This document shows, in pieces, positions 43,331 through 54,614 of a stretch of 64,000 nt of DNA. The DNA is from Taxawa tesnikishii (nom. ined.) (lineage: Eukaryota; Ascomycota; Dothideomycetes; Dothideales). Position 1 is the first letter of the stretch, and each line of letters starts with the position of its first letter. A program made the translations under genes and the position numbers. The stretch spans positions 737,509 to 801,508 of the forward strand of contig JAPDRO010000015.1 of assembly GCA_030247885.1 (NCBI GenBank), in the 5' to 3' direction. Under the pieces are notes generated by a model. The model saw nothing but the letters and a program-made list of their open reading frames with translations, was not told the DNA's origin and did no database searches.

Positions 43331-44977
43331 TCAGTACCTAAACAACCTTTCCGCGCCATCCTCCCGCAGACGTCGGTTCTTTGCCCGGTAATAAAACAAC
43401 AATGCAATACAGCCGGCAGCCACGAACAATAGCAGTCCTGCGTTTGTCCAATGACCTGTCGGATATCCTCTCGCCTTCTCATCGGCCTTGTATATCCACA
43501 CACCGGTGATCTGACCCGGTGCACCCACCGAGATATTGAGTGCGATTGCCAGTCCGGCGGCGGCGGTGCTGTGTAGATTCGAGGATAACCATCCCAGCAG
43601 TGGTGGGATACAAGAGAATGCGCCCGAGGCAGCCACGATGAGGCAGCCGTAGCGTGCACTGTAGCTGTCGGGTGGAAGGACGGCGGAGACGAGGAAGCCG
43701 ATGGCTCCGATGGTTGCGAATATGGCGGAGTGTAGTGCTCGCCTATCATGTGTCAGTATCTCACCCCAGGATCTTGGAATGATTGACATACGCATCGAAG
43801 TGGTCTGCGGAGTATGATACTGCTAGCGTCACCACATAGGCTACCGCATATGGTGGTACGGTCATGAGCTGGGCTCTGAGATCTGTGTAGCCGAGACCTG
43901 CAGTAATCGTTGGCGTAAAGGGATAGTGAACTAAATGGCGTTGATATTCCGAAGTAGATCTGTCCATCGAGTCAGCGTTGCCGCGTTCCGGGCACATGGG
44001 GAAGAAAACTTACAGCATAGTGCGCATACAACCTCCAGTCTGTCAAAGTAGCTTTGGCATCTGACCATGTCATACCCTTGCTGCTTCCGTGCGAACCTTC
44101 AAATCTCAGTCTTTCTTTTGCCAGAGCCCGCTCTTCCTCGGAAAGCCACTTTACGGATTCAGGGTAATCCGGAAGGAAGAACCAAACGAGAGGCGCAGAC
44201 AAAAGTGAGGGAAGTCCCTCTAGAATGAACAACCACCTGAATGCGGATAGTCCGGCGGTTTGATTCATATGGCCTACGCCGTAGGCAATGGCGCCGCCGA
44301 AAGCACCGGCCAAAGTTGCAGATGCGAGAATGAAGGCCACTCGTATGCTACGTTCTTCTGTACGGTACCAGAAAGCTGGCAGCATGTTAGCTGTGGTGCA
44401 GTGGTTCGGCACAATGGTTCTCTCACTCACTGAGATAGTAAACAAGTCCAGGAAATAATCCGGCTTCGAAAACTCCAAGTAAGAAGCGGAGGACTGCCAC
44501 AGCTGCATAGGAGTGCACACCTCCCAAGCCCATGGTCACGACCGACCATGAGAACATTAGAAATGCAATCCACCTACTGGGAGATAGCCGCTTCAGTAAA
44601 GCGTTTGACGGGACTTCAAACAACCTAACACAGGTCAGCTTCCATTTGGGAATCCAAAGAATGAGGAGCACGGACCCGTAGGCGATGAGGAAGACCATCA
44701 AAGCGATTGTGTATTCATAGGCGGTCATGTGCGTTTCCGAAAGCAGATCGTTGTGCGTTGAAGAATTGAGCACCTTAGCGTTGCCGATATTGGAGCGGTC
44801 AAGGTAGCAGAGGAGGTAGATAAAGGCACATAAGGGGATGATTCTCATGTCTTGCTTGCGAACGAGTTTCTTATCCTCGACAGTACCACCAATGTACTGC
44901 TGGGCATTGGAGTTGCCCGACTCGACATCATTGACGAGTTGGGCGCCATTGGTCTTCTCGAGCGGGGAGCTTGCCAT
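43331..44977 (-). CDS. MFS transporter, allantoate permease (Dal5) family
   Basis: Anion:H+ symporter type transporter for an organic acid or amide, plasma membrane. Exons 44977-44676, 44624-44431, 44375-44014, 43959-43792 and 43742-43331 have GT-AG introns of 49-55 nt. Seen: RIIPLCAFIYLLCYLDRSNIGNAK (helix 1 with the family's CYLDRxNIGNA motif), FEVPSNALLKRLSPSRW, LLGVFEAGLFPGLVYYL, FWYRTEERSIR, FLPDYPESVKWLSEEE, and a last half with LMTVPPYAVAYV. The fourth exon cannot be read through in one frame: near 43,917 a T run is one base too long or two too short. Apart from that it is complete. The ATG at 44977 is chosen because the frame upstream is leader-like. It shares a 358-bp promoter with the Zn2Cys6 regulator, so co-control is likely. 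Confidence 0.85.
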
Positions 44978-45335
44978 GTGGACTTTAGACAGTATGATCT
45001 GGAGCCTGGGTTCGAAGGTAGGGAAGACGAGAACTGTTGGGTAAGACAATAGATATACCTGCCAGATTGCCGACGCCTGCGCGGGGCGCTCAACCGAGAC
45101 GATACATGCAACAGCAATGTGTACAGAGTAGGGGCGGGCGGTGGAGTATGGAGCAAAGAGGCCTCCGTCGGCGCCGAAGCCAGATCAGCCAATGAACCGA
45201 GGTCGGATGAAGCGAAACGGCTCCAGTTCCGCACTTTACCCCACAACTTCGGCCCCGCCCCCTTGTTTTCACTTCGTCGGCGCCGCCTCCCAGCCTCCCC
45301 ATCCTCCCAGCCTTCAACTTGACCTTCCACTAATC
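44978..45335. promoter_or_regulatory. divergent promoter with paired GTCGGCGCCG palindromic sites
   Basis: Shared between transporter and regulator. The palindrome CGGCGCCG occurs at 45169-45176 and 45278-45285, both inside the 10-mer GTCGGCGCCG. CGG/CCG half sites are the usual targets of Zn2Cys6 proteins, so self-regulation plus transporter control is a reasonable inference. Confidence 0.5.
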
Positions 45336-47498
45336 ATGCAGACCTCCAATTGTGACCGATGCTACCGCCGAAAGAGCAAATGCGACAGACTCCAGCCCTG
45401 CTCCACTTGCAGCAAGGCCGGCGGCATCCAGTGCACATACACAGACAGGACGAAAGAGAAGACCGTTCGACCCGATCTAGTCGATCGACTGGAGAAGCGC
45501 ATTGCACAGGCCGAAGGGCGCAACAAGGCACTTTCGGCTGAGCTATCCAGGCTTAGGAGTCAGGTCGCGTCTACTCCAGGAGCGCAGAGCAATGGGGATG
45601 CTGATATACCGGCCGATGGCCCCTCAAGACCATCAACAAACGCTACTGAAAGACGCCATGACCTTGCAGCCGAAGTCTCGTTCTTGTCGACGAATGCCGC
45701 TGGCGAGCGTCAATACTTAGGCTCGACGAGTGGAGTCCTATTTGCTGATTTGGTCAGAGCAAGTGTTGACATGCCGGTTTCTAGGCATGTATCACCGCCT
45801 TGCACAGAGCACACTGCCGATTCACCTGATGGCATAGAGACTCCGGCTCTGGGTGCTGTGCGAGAACTGCCTCCGAAGAAACTGGCACTCAGGCTTGTGC
45901 AAGCATATTTGGATCACGACTTTTTGTGTTATCCTTTCCTGGTTCCTTCGGAGATCCGCAGGATCGTGAAGTCTCTCTACAATCCTGATATGGGTCAGCC
46001 TACAGCTTATGAGCTGTTCCTTATTGACATGCTACTCGCGATCAGTACAGCTCAAGTATCCAAATACGATTGGCGACAACTTCCTAGTGCGGAAAGTCAC
46101 CATGCGAGAGCAATGTCTTCAATCGGTGATGTTCTGCGGCTGGGCGGATTGCAAGCCTTGCATGCCATCATCTTGCTTTGCCAATATCGGACTGGTAGCT
46201 CCATTCAGGATAACTCGGGGAGCATGTGGCATCTTGTCGGGATTGCGGCTCGCATGTGCTTCGAATTAGGATTGCACAAAGAGTGCAGCTACGCGCTCAA
46301 AGGACCTGGTGCCGACGAGGTGACTGCAAAACGTTACGCTTTTCAAGAGTCAAAGCGAAGGTCATTGTGGTGTGTCCTGTCCATGGACAGAATTACTTCG
46401 CTAATTCTTGGGAGACCATGTGCCATTCGCGATGAAGACTTTGACCACGTTTGTCCGGACCAGGACCAGACCGTTTCGGTCTCCTCTCTTCACCAAGATG
46501 GGAATGGCTCAAAGCCATATGTCTTCGGCCATATCGTTCGCTACCGATTACTTTGTGGTAGAATAGCTTCCGCACTTCATCGCAAGAGGTCACCTGAGAT
46601 CACAGAGCAGCATGTGTTACGCATACGACAAGACCTCAGTGCAGATCTTGAGCTGTGGAAGCAAGACATCGCTCAATTGCGTCTGGACTCAGTCCCGCAC
46701 TCTCGTACAGGTGAACAGGACTGTTCCTGCTATCTGTCATTGGAATGGTACGACTTATTGTTTTCCAATGCGATGCTCATGCTATGGCGGCCCGCCCCTC
46801 TTCTCTCAGATATGTCTCACGATGCGATATCTCTGCAACACATATTTCACTCCGCAAAGCAGTCAATCACAATATATGCCAGCTTGCACAAGTCCCGCAA
46901 GATCAACTACAGTTGGATCACTCTACAATCGGTCTTCCTCTCAGGTCTCTCCTACATCTATGCCGTTAGTCGCCATTTCCGTTCCAGATGGCGCCACCCG
47001 TCCGAAACGACTCTCGACCGGGATCCGACAACGATCGAAGTCGTCAACGATACTCGGGCTTGTTCCAACGTCCTTGTAGCGGTTTCAGAACGATGGAATG
47101 CTTTCAGAAATTGTCACGAAGTCTTCGACCGGCTTTCGGATGCGGTACTCCGCGACGCCATCAAACTCCAGACACACCAACTTCAGTCTCTGTCCCACCT
47201 GAATTCAGCACAGCTTGGCATGTGTGCAGCTCAAAGCAATGCTGTCGATCAACACTCGCAAGGCGGCGGTAGCATTTGGCCTGCGGGAAACGGTGCAATG
47301 AACATACAGCACGGCATACCGGTGTTCTCACCTTTGGCGGTTGACAATGAGTTCCTCCAGTGCTTTGACGATCTCCAACATCTGTACGACATGCAACAGA
47401 TTGAACCACCAGTCATGGAGCTCTCTCAAGATTGGCTTGGATATCTCGATACCGGTTCCGGTTTTGCTGGCCCTACTGGACACCTACCTCTTAGCTAA
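45336..47498 (+). CDS. Zn(II)2Cys6 transcription factor with fungal_trans domain
   Basis: 720-residue nuclear regulator, intronless. The start is the ATG at 45336 because the zinc cluster follows at once (NCDRCYRRKSKCDRLQPC, then STCSKAGGIQC) and the upstream extension is proline-rich leader. A coiled-coil linker spans about residues 55-90 (LVDRLEKRIAQAEGRNKALS). The middle homology region is clear: AYLDHDFLCYPFL, SMWHLVGIAARMCFELGLHK, and RRSLWCVLSMDRITSLILGRP. The C-terminus is Gln/Ser/Gly-rich and likely activating. It is divergent from the MFS gene and upstream of AtuA and the esterase, so it probably controls this group. Reading frame intact. Confidence 0.92.
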   Translation: MQTSNCDRCYRRKSKCDRLQPCSTCSKAGGIQCTYTDRTKEKTVRPDLVDRLEKRIAQAEGRNKALSAELSRLRSQVASTPGAQSNGDADIPADGPSRPSTNATERRHDLAAEVSFLSTNAAGERQYLGSTSGVLFADLVRASVDMPVSRHVSPPCTEHTADSPDGIETPALGAVRELPPKKLALRLVQAYLDHDFLCYPFLVPSEIRRIVKSLYNPDMGQPTAYELFLIDMLLAISTAQVSKYDWRQLPSAESHHARAMSSIGDVLRLGGLQALHAIILLCQYRTGSSIQDNSGSMWHLVGIAARMCFELGLHKECSYALKGPGADEVTAKRYAFQESKRRSLWCVLSMDRITSLILGRPCAIRDEDFDHVCPDQDQTVSVSSLHQDGNGSKPYVFGHIVRYRLLCGRIASALHRKRSPEITEQHVLRIRQDLSADLELWKQDIAQLRLDSVPHSRTGEQDCSCYLSLEWYDLLFSNAMLMLWRPAPLLSDMSHDAISLQHIFHSAKQSITIYASLHKSRKINYSWITLQSVFLSGLSYIYAVSRHFRSRWRHPSETTLDRDPTTIEVVNDTRACSNVLVAVSERWNAFRNCHEVFDRLSDAVLRDAIKLQTHQLQSLSHLNSAQLGMCAAQSNAVDQHSQGGGSIWPAGNGAMNIQHGIPVFSPLAVDNEFLQCFDDLQHLYDMQQIEPPVMELSQDWLGYLDTGSGFAGPTGHLPLS

Positions 47499-47925
47499 TT
47501 GTTTCTCCACAATTCGTGTCTTGGAGACGCTTGCATCACTAAAGTCACCGTCCTTGTTAGTGCTCCGTGGTCTGTTCAAGTCACACTCCAGACGCTAGGC
47601 TTACATGAGCTCTATCAATCCATCTATCATTTTGGATCCATGGCTATGCGGCCGTCCTGCCAATCCCACCTGCATACGTACAATGCCATGTTCCCAAGAT
47701 TCTTTTCACAGTTCGCAACAGATCAAGCTCTGGGCCAGCAAAGCTCATATCAACCCCCTCTCCAAGAATTTAATTGGAACATTGACGTGCTTGCTCCGTA
47801 AGTACTCCCTACGCCTTTCCCGAGACCATCGATCCTCGAAGAGCTAGCGATCCCACCATCCAGGAAATCCATGATCCGGCTGTTCAAGTCAGCATTCTAT
47901 GTCGGGGCGGCTGGCTTTCTGCTAC
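47499..47925. other. intergenic between convergent regulator and AtuA gene
   Basis: Normal composition. No gene supported; short frames only. Confidence 0.45.
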
Positions 47926-49738
47926 TCACAAATGGACTGCTAAAATATTGGGGAATTCACAGCGCTCAATTTTCTGTCCTGCGTAGTCCTTCTCCAACAG
48001 CTCCGTCAATTTCTTCACAGTCAAGAGCGACTGCAACCATGAATACTCGTCTTTATTTCGAACGAAGAAGCCGACGTTAGAGTTGTTCGCCTTGTCACCC
48101 GACCTCGCATGCACTATGCTTCCTAACGGTCTTCTCTCTGTTCGACCAAAACTGGCAAGGTCGACTGGGGTTTCAGTTTCGCGGGATGGCCTTGTGGTAG
48201 GGTAACACTCTGTCTTCCGAGGGGCATGAATGGGTATCGTCTTGGAAAGTGCCGGAATAACAGCATTGTGCTCGATAGCCGTTTGCGGTATCGTGGAGGG
48301 GAAGATTTCCATAAATTGCTTCGGTTCCATCGTGCGGAAATCCAAGGACATATGGTAACCGGGATAGCTCTGCATGCGCAGCGAATATATCGGGATTTTG
48401 AACTTTTCGGCCGAGATGTCTTCCTTCCTTCTTGCCTGGGCAAACACTCGCAGCATGACGGTCCCTGCTTGCTGCGACGATGGACTTTCAGCTTGCATAC
48501 CATAAAGCTCAGCGGAAAACTTGCTGAACTTGCTTCCTCCGAAGGTGTTCTGCAGCTGTTGCTTCATCATCTGGGCTTTTGCGGAAATATCCAGGCCGTT
48601 CATGTAGTATGTTGTCTCTGCCTGCCAACCACCGGCAGCTGCGATCATGACCTTTGTGGTCGGAGGCGGAGGATAGCCGACACAACCTGAAACCAATACA
48701 CAGTCCTTGACAGCCGTCTCCTCTATGCGGATGCCTGAAATGTCGGCAACCACGTCCGGATTCAGGTACAACTGTCCTTGCAGCTCGTACAGCAATTGGC
48801 TTGTAATATTGTACTTGTTAACTGTGCCACTCATCGACTCCGGTTTGCTAATGTAGCACTCTCCAGAAGGCAAGACCTCTGCGACAGGAAAGGCCAGGTC
48901 AATGAGCTCAGGAAGAAAGTCTTTGAATCCCGAGAAGTTGGCTCCGGTTGCATAAGGCCCACATTCTATCAGATGGCCCGCGATCAGTGCCCCGGCGAGT
49001 TCGTCGTAAGACTCCTCGTTCCAGCCGTACCACCAGGCCGCAGCGCCTATCACCGGCGAGGCATCGGTGACTCGACCGCAGATGACGATATCTGCTCCTT
49101 CCTTAAGCGCCGCTACGATCCCCCACGCGCCAATGTAAGCTGCCGCGCAGCTGGGCTCAAGATCCGGATTCCAGTTCTCCAGCAGCTGTTCTTCGTGGTC
49201 CAGATGCGGAAAGGCGAATGCACGCTGACCAGACTTCGTTTTTGTCACCAGATGGCTCACATCGTCACCCAAAATTGTCGCCACAACAATGTCATGGCCG
49301 CGGCTTCGACACAGTTCTTCGACTTTCCGGCTTAGGGCCGGCGCATTCATGGCTCCGGCGTTCGTGATGAGCTTGATCTTGCGAGAGGCGATGTCGTCGA
49401 TGCAGGAAGTCAACTGGTTCAAGAAACCGACATCATAGCCCAGATCGGGGTCAGAAGCTTTGGTGATTGACTCCCAGGCAATGTTCATCTCGGAGAGCCA
49501 GTCCCCAGTAACAACGTCAATCTCGGCATCCCGTACCATGCGAGCAAGCGCATGTGGCGCATCTCCTGTTGTAGTCTTAGTTAAATATCCATGTGTTCCA
49601 TACATATCAACATGGATCAGAGGGCATCTTCCTCGCAACCTACGCAAGAAGAGTTACATCGTTATCGTCCGATCATTTCGAAGGCTTACCTGTTGCTCCG
49701 CTAACATTTCCTATCCTGATATTCCTGGCTGAAGGCAT
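47926..49738 (-). CDS. DUF1446 / acyclic terpene utilisation AtuA-like protein
   Basis: 562 residues in two exons: 49738-49690 (MPSARNIRIGNVSGAT) and 49565-47926, joined over a 124-nt intron. The open frame inside the intron is not coding. Motifs: NIRIGNVSGATGD at the start, DVVTGDWLSEMNI, KLITNAGAMNAPAL, GADIVICGRVTDASPVIGAA, LAGALIAGHLIECGPYATG, and the C-terminal block RPLGSIVHARSGDKANNSNVGFF typical of the AtuA C-domain. Bacterial AtuA belongs to citronellol/geraniol catabolism, but its reaction is unclear. The fungal paralogues often sit in catabolic clusters. Its start lies 425 bp from the divergent esterase start, so both may share control. Intact. Confidence 0.9.
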
Positions 49739-50163
49739 ACTGACGGTCGACGGAGAAATGTCTGCGGATAGAACAAGGGCGTTCCAAACCTCGAGTCACA
49801 AGTTATATGAACCTCGGTAGTAAATTCGAGAGCCATAAAGATAGATCACTTTCAAAGATGCATCGGTCCCCACGTCCGTACGGCTGCCAAGGGCCGAATC
49901 TCGTGGCTGGCAGCCCGGCAGTCCGACAGCCCGACAGCCCGCAAGTCCCCGCCCACGACACATGCACCAACTTTTGATCTACCACTACTCCATCCCGAGT
50001 CCACGTAGCCTGCAATATACCGGCCTGTGTGTCACGGCTGCGGGGTATGACGGCGTCAAGTCTAATTGAACAAGGAGATGTTGAGCTCGACTATATAACA
50101 GGCCACAATGGCCTCGGCAAAGGCAGGTCGCGGTGGTTGAATACAACCTAGACTGTCTGCGAG
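49739..50163. promoter_or_regulatory. divergent promoter of AtuA and esterase genes
   Basis: Contains four 8-bp tandem units of the AGCCCGAC type (49912-49943) and a TATA box TATATAA at 50092-50098, 66 bp before the esterase ATG. The units hold CCG/CGG cores compatible with Zn2Cys6 binding (inference). Confidence 0.6.
49912..49943. repeat. four tandem octamers, AGCCCGAC-like
   Basis: Units AGCCCGGC, AGTCCGAC, AGCCCGAC and AGCCCGCA lie head-to-tail in the middle of the divergent promoter. Confidence 0.85.
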
Positions 50164-51879
50164 ATGAAGACAACATCTGCTTTCATCGGTTTCAATACCC
50201 TCTCTGTTGCTTCTGCGCTTCTTACGCTCACGCCTACAGCTCCTTGCGAGTCATTCGCGAAGAATGTTTCTCTCTCGGCGTATGGTGCTACAATCCTGAA
50301 CACCACCTACCATGGGGTGCACACTGTCAATGTGACCGATTACTATTCGAAGCAGGTCTACAACACCTTCGCCTTTTGTCAAATCGATGGCGTCGTCTCT
50401 TACGGCTCCAACTCATCTACCCACTTTTCTCTTTGGCTCCCCGATTCAATTCCTTACAACGGCCGCTTCATGGCCGTTGGCAACGGAGGCATGGCAGGGA
50501 CCATCGACCAGGTCGCATTGATGACGAACTTGAACTCCGGTTTCGCTGTGGCGGGAGGAGATGCCGGACATCTTGCTTCTCTGAACAACCAGGGTAGCGG
50601 GGCGCCTGATACCTACATCTCGTACCTGCACAACCGTGATCAGGTTACTGCTTGGATTCATGATGCGATAGCACTTTTCACACCTGCCGCAAGGGCCGTG
50701 GTCAAGGGATATTATGGCAAAGAAGCAAGCCACAGCTACTATGACGGATGCTCGACCGGTGGAGCGCAGGGCTTTGCGTTGGCACAATACCACCCGGATC
50801 TCTTCGATGGGATTATCGCTGGCAGCCCAGGCAACTGGTATTCGCACCTCGCGTTGTCTTTTCTCTGGAACGCCCAGAGGACGCAGTCGAATAGCTCCTT
50901 CCTTTCGCAAGCAGCTCTTAACCTCACTACTGCTGCGGTTCTGAAGGCCTGCGATGCTTTGGACGGTGTCGCTGACGGTGTTGTTGAGAACCCGCTCCTC
51001 TGCGACTTCCAATTGAGCACTCTTGCGTGCAACTCATCGGCGGTGGCAAACAACAGCACTTGTTTGACGCCGGACCAGATTGAGGCCGCGAAAGCCATTT
51101 ACGCCGGTCCCACCAACGCAGAAACCGGTGCTCAGCTGTATCCCGGCTTCTCTCCCGGCTCCGAAATCGAGTGGATACTGCAAGAAGGCGACCTGGCGTC
51201 TGCTTTCGCAGTTCCTATACTCCAGAACCTGGTTTACAACGACTTGAATTACAATCCGAGCACATTCGACTGGGCGGGTGATGTGAAGGACGTCGATGAG
51301 AAAGCGGGAGCATTTATTGATGAAATCAGCGTCAATCTGACAGCTTTCCGCAACAGAGGTGGGAAGATGATTGTCACACAAGGGTACGTACGTGGACTGC
51401 GAGATAGCATTGAGTTACGCAAAGATGTTGACGTCGGTGCTAGCTGGGCCGATCCGTTCAACGCGGCGACTTGGCCGATTGAGCATATGGAACGGATCCA
51501 GACCTTCTTCGGAGGCGATATTTCAGATTTCTTCAATCTGTTTATGATCCCTGGTACGTTAATCCTCTTCTGTTTTGTCCCTGTGTTTCTTCCACACCAA
51601 CCGACTGTGGGGGTCTTGTGATCTCTAGACTGACCGTGCTGTGTGTCTAGGGGCGGCCACTGCGGTGCGGCAAGCTACTTTCCTTCCGTACCAGCAACGT
51701 ACCATACCATCACGCGGTTGGTGGAGTGGGTAGAGAGGAGCGATCAGCCACGGGATGTTTTGAGCACACATCCGCCTGATGGCTCGACTAGAAGCCACAA
51801 GCTCTGTCCATGGCCTCAGACGGCGGTCTATGTACAAGGGGATGTTGACGATTGGAACTCGTATGTTTGTGAAGGCTGA
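50164..51879 (+). CDS. secreted tannase / feruloyl esterase family protein, frame slip in last exon
   Basis: Hydrolyses esters of phenolic acids (gallate, ferulate) outside the cell. Signal peptide at residues 1-19. Exons 50164-51383, 51444-about 51555, and about 51650-51879. Seen: NGRFMAVGNGGMAG, the nucleophile motif YDGCSTGGAQG (Cys-Ser), FDGIIAGSPGNW, CDALDGVADGVVENP (calcium site), and after intron 1 GWADPFNAATWP (catalytic Asp). The last exon brings GHCGAASYF (catalytic His, Cys partner), then WPQTAVYVQGDVDDWNSY. Intron 1 splices in frame. Joining exons 2 and 3 at the obvious GT-AG sites puts exon 3 one base out: a GG before GHC should be GGG. All catalytic elements are otherwise present, so I treat this as a gene with a single-base problem. 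Many Asn-x-Ser/Thr sites fit secretion. Confidence 0.87.
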
Positions 51880-52353
51880 GCAATGTGGGACGTTCTCTCG
51901 TTTTCCCCTGACGTTTGAGAGAGTGGAAAGGTTAGAACATAGTCAGAGAAAAGCACTGCATAAAACCATGTATACCGACATGCCACGGCGGATTCCCTGT
52001 GGATCTATCCGTTGCAACGCCAAGCATACCGGGAGCATGCGCTTCTGCACCGACGAGATAGACACCCTTTCAACGTATGTATAATAGCAACACTCTGACT
52101 TCATTCCGCGTCGACTCGGAAGTTCGTCTTTCACGTATGTACTGTACCTCGGCAGAAGTCACGGAAGTTCTCCGCGTAGATCGTTGCAACGCGTTAACGT
52201 CACAAAATCCCATCTTTTAGATTCGTAGATTCGTGAGTTAGAGTAATGTAAGGTAGATTAGACTTCGGCTTAGCCTTAGTAGAAAGTAACTACTCCTCTC
52301 TACTACGCTTAACTATATATCTACTATAAGATTTATATTAAGTCTTTATATTC
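51880..52353. other. esterase 3' flank, transition to AT-rich DNA
   Basis: Normal to about 52,230, then AT-rich and low in CpA/TpG. No gene seen. Confidence 0.5.
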
Positions 52354-52485
52354 TAGAATATTTAATAGGATATTTAGTAGGATGCCTAGTAGGATATTTC
52401 GTAAAATATTACGTAAGATATTTAGTAGGATATTTAATAGAATATCTTATAGGATATTTTATAAGATATTTAATAAGGTATTTTA
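52354..52485. repeat. 12-bp minisatellite, about 11 units
   Basis: Consecutive 12-mers of the type TAGGATATTTAG, varying mostly by transitions, keep strict register for about 132 bp. Confidence 0.85.
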
Positions 52486-52673
52486 TATTTATTTTAAGTA
52501 CTTATAACGCTTTTATTATTACGTATATTTTCCTTTATTTTTAGTACTTTTTTCCTACTTACTATATTATAATATTTTAACTCTTTTAATTTCTTAAACT
52601 CTATTTTAAATATACTTAACTTTTACGCTTTCGTTTTTCCTTTTCTTTTCTTTCTTACTACTTATATTATTAC

Positions 52674-54521
52674 TAACGTATTTTATTACCGAGTAGTCTA
52701 CTATTACTAAGTAGTTCGCCCTTACTAATATCGCGACTATTATAGACTATTACCTTCGTACTATAATATTATATAAAAATATACTCTAGTTTATAGTACT
52801 ATTTAAAAGTATCGCTATTATTTAGATCTACTATTTCTATAGTATAAGTACGCGTATTATAGTTAGTCTTACCGTAATGTCTATAGTACCTCTACGTACG
52901 TACTTTCTTTATAAGCTATTTAGTACCCTCGTTATTACTATCGTCTTTATTAGCTATTAAATCCTATACGTTACTTACTATAAGACTCTCCTCTATCCGA
53001 ATATACTTTCTTTTATAACTACGCTACTTTATTAACGCCTTAATCGACTTTCGAAGACTTATAATTTCCCTTGTTTATAACTCTAATTTATAACCTATAA
53101 TAGCTATACCTTTAGTAAGTAAATCTATAGCCTATAAAAGAGGCGAGATAGGCGAATCTCTATATAGTTATATACGCTCGTAGACTAGCGTTATTTACGC
53201 CTTTATCTCCTTTAGATTAGCTAGTATTTTAGACTCCTACGAGGTAACTTCTAATAGTACGAGTATCGGCGTACGAAGTACTACGTTAAGCTTTAATAGT
53301 ACTCGCTCTAGGTTATAGGAACTAATCTAGCGCTTCTAAAGCTTACTTAGATATTATCCTTTATAATCGCCTTATCGAAAGCGATACGAAAGGCTAGTAG
53401 GAAGGCCTCTTTCTTAACTTACGTAGTAGAGTACTATAACTAGCTATTAATCTCCGCGTTATATACTCGCTTTAAGGAGGCAAAATAGCCTACGTTAAGT
53501 AGCTATAATAAGTATAACGAGTATAAGGGTATATAAAGAATAATAATCTTCTATTCTTTATAGTAGTTATAGAAGTCGTAACTATTATAACTCTCGTAGC
53601 CGTCTATAATTAGTAGGTAGTATATACCTACTTAACGCGCCTTTATATACGCGTCAAAGTACTTTAACTACTTTAGAGTAAGCTTATTCGTCGTCTAGCT
53701 ATTAGCGCTAGTCTTAAGTACCTAGTCGCGAGGTAAGTCTACGTACTAGCTTAATATAAGGACCTTACTACTAAAGATAACGAAGGGTAAGATAGCTTAC
53801 CTAGTAGCGTAAATACCTTAAATAATTATAACTTACTCCTAGTTGCCTAGTTATACCTTTTTAGAATTACTTCGTTTCTTAGAGCCTATAAAGACTATTT
53901 AAGCGTTAATTATGCCTATTATAAAGCCTATCTTATTAAAGTTATATATATCTTTATCTAGGATATTATACTTTTCCTTTGTCTTTCTAACTAGTTCGAA
54001 CTAGAACGTTATAACGCATGCGTCTTCGTTTAAGGCTTACTAACAATCGTATAAATAACTACGTCGAAGCTTAACTTCCTTAGTACGCGTCTTAAACCTA
54101 TCTACCTAGTACTTACTAATAGGCCCTTTACTACGCGTAGCTAGTAAATCATTAGCTATTTCTTTTACTATAGTCCTTATAGCGCCTATTCCTCGCGAGT
54201 TTAGCTCGAGTATACGTACTACTATCGCCTCTTCCTCTATCTTTTATAGCTTCTTTAAGTTAAGCATAGTCGCGTCGTACGAGCTTTTATTACGTCGTCG
54301 TTTTAGAGTTATTCGGGGACGTCGAATACCTTAGACGCGTGTCTTTAGCTATTAGGAAGGGTTACTTAAGTAGCCTTAATAGTAAGGTATAGTATGCCTT
54401 CGTTATAGGTTAATTACGCGTTACGTTATAAAGGTATTATTATAATAGTCTATAATAGTCGCGATGTTAATAAGGGCGGACTACTTAGTAATAGTAAACT
54501 ACTCGGTAATAAAACACGTTA
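52674..54521 (-). mobile_element. pogo-type DNA transposon family B, complete, RIP-degraded
   Basis: 1,848 bp with TIRs of about 75 bp (starting TAACGTATTTTATTACCG) and TA at both ends. The minus strand read through stops gives a pogo transposase: YLLIIDGYESY (catalytic Asp), a LLQLLNVGYFASLKR block, KEAFLLAFR, and a C-terminal CCHC zinc-knuckle-like region near 52,880. Less saturated than copy A. It serves as the reference for the other family B pieces at 29.5, 41.7 and 54.6 kb. Confidence 0.87.
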
Positions 54522-54614
54522 TTTCTTTATTATAAAATCCTAAATTATAGTATTAATAATAATACTATTAATACTACTTATACTAATAATATTACTTATA
54601 TAATAATTACTATA

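Noticed and set aside
45141-45335. 65-residue N-terminal extension of the Zn2Cys6 factor
   Set aside because: Proline-rich leader with no conservation pattern; the zinc cluster starts five residues after the ATG at 45336, which suits this family.
47926-49647. Single-exon start of the AtuA gene at 49647
   Set aside because: The first 29 residues of that frame lie in an intron; the conserved N-terminus IRIGNVSGAT is in a separate exon from 49738.
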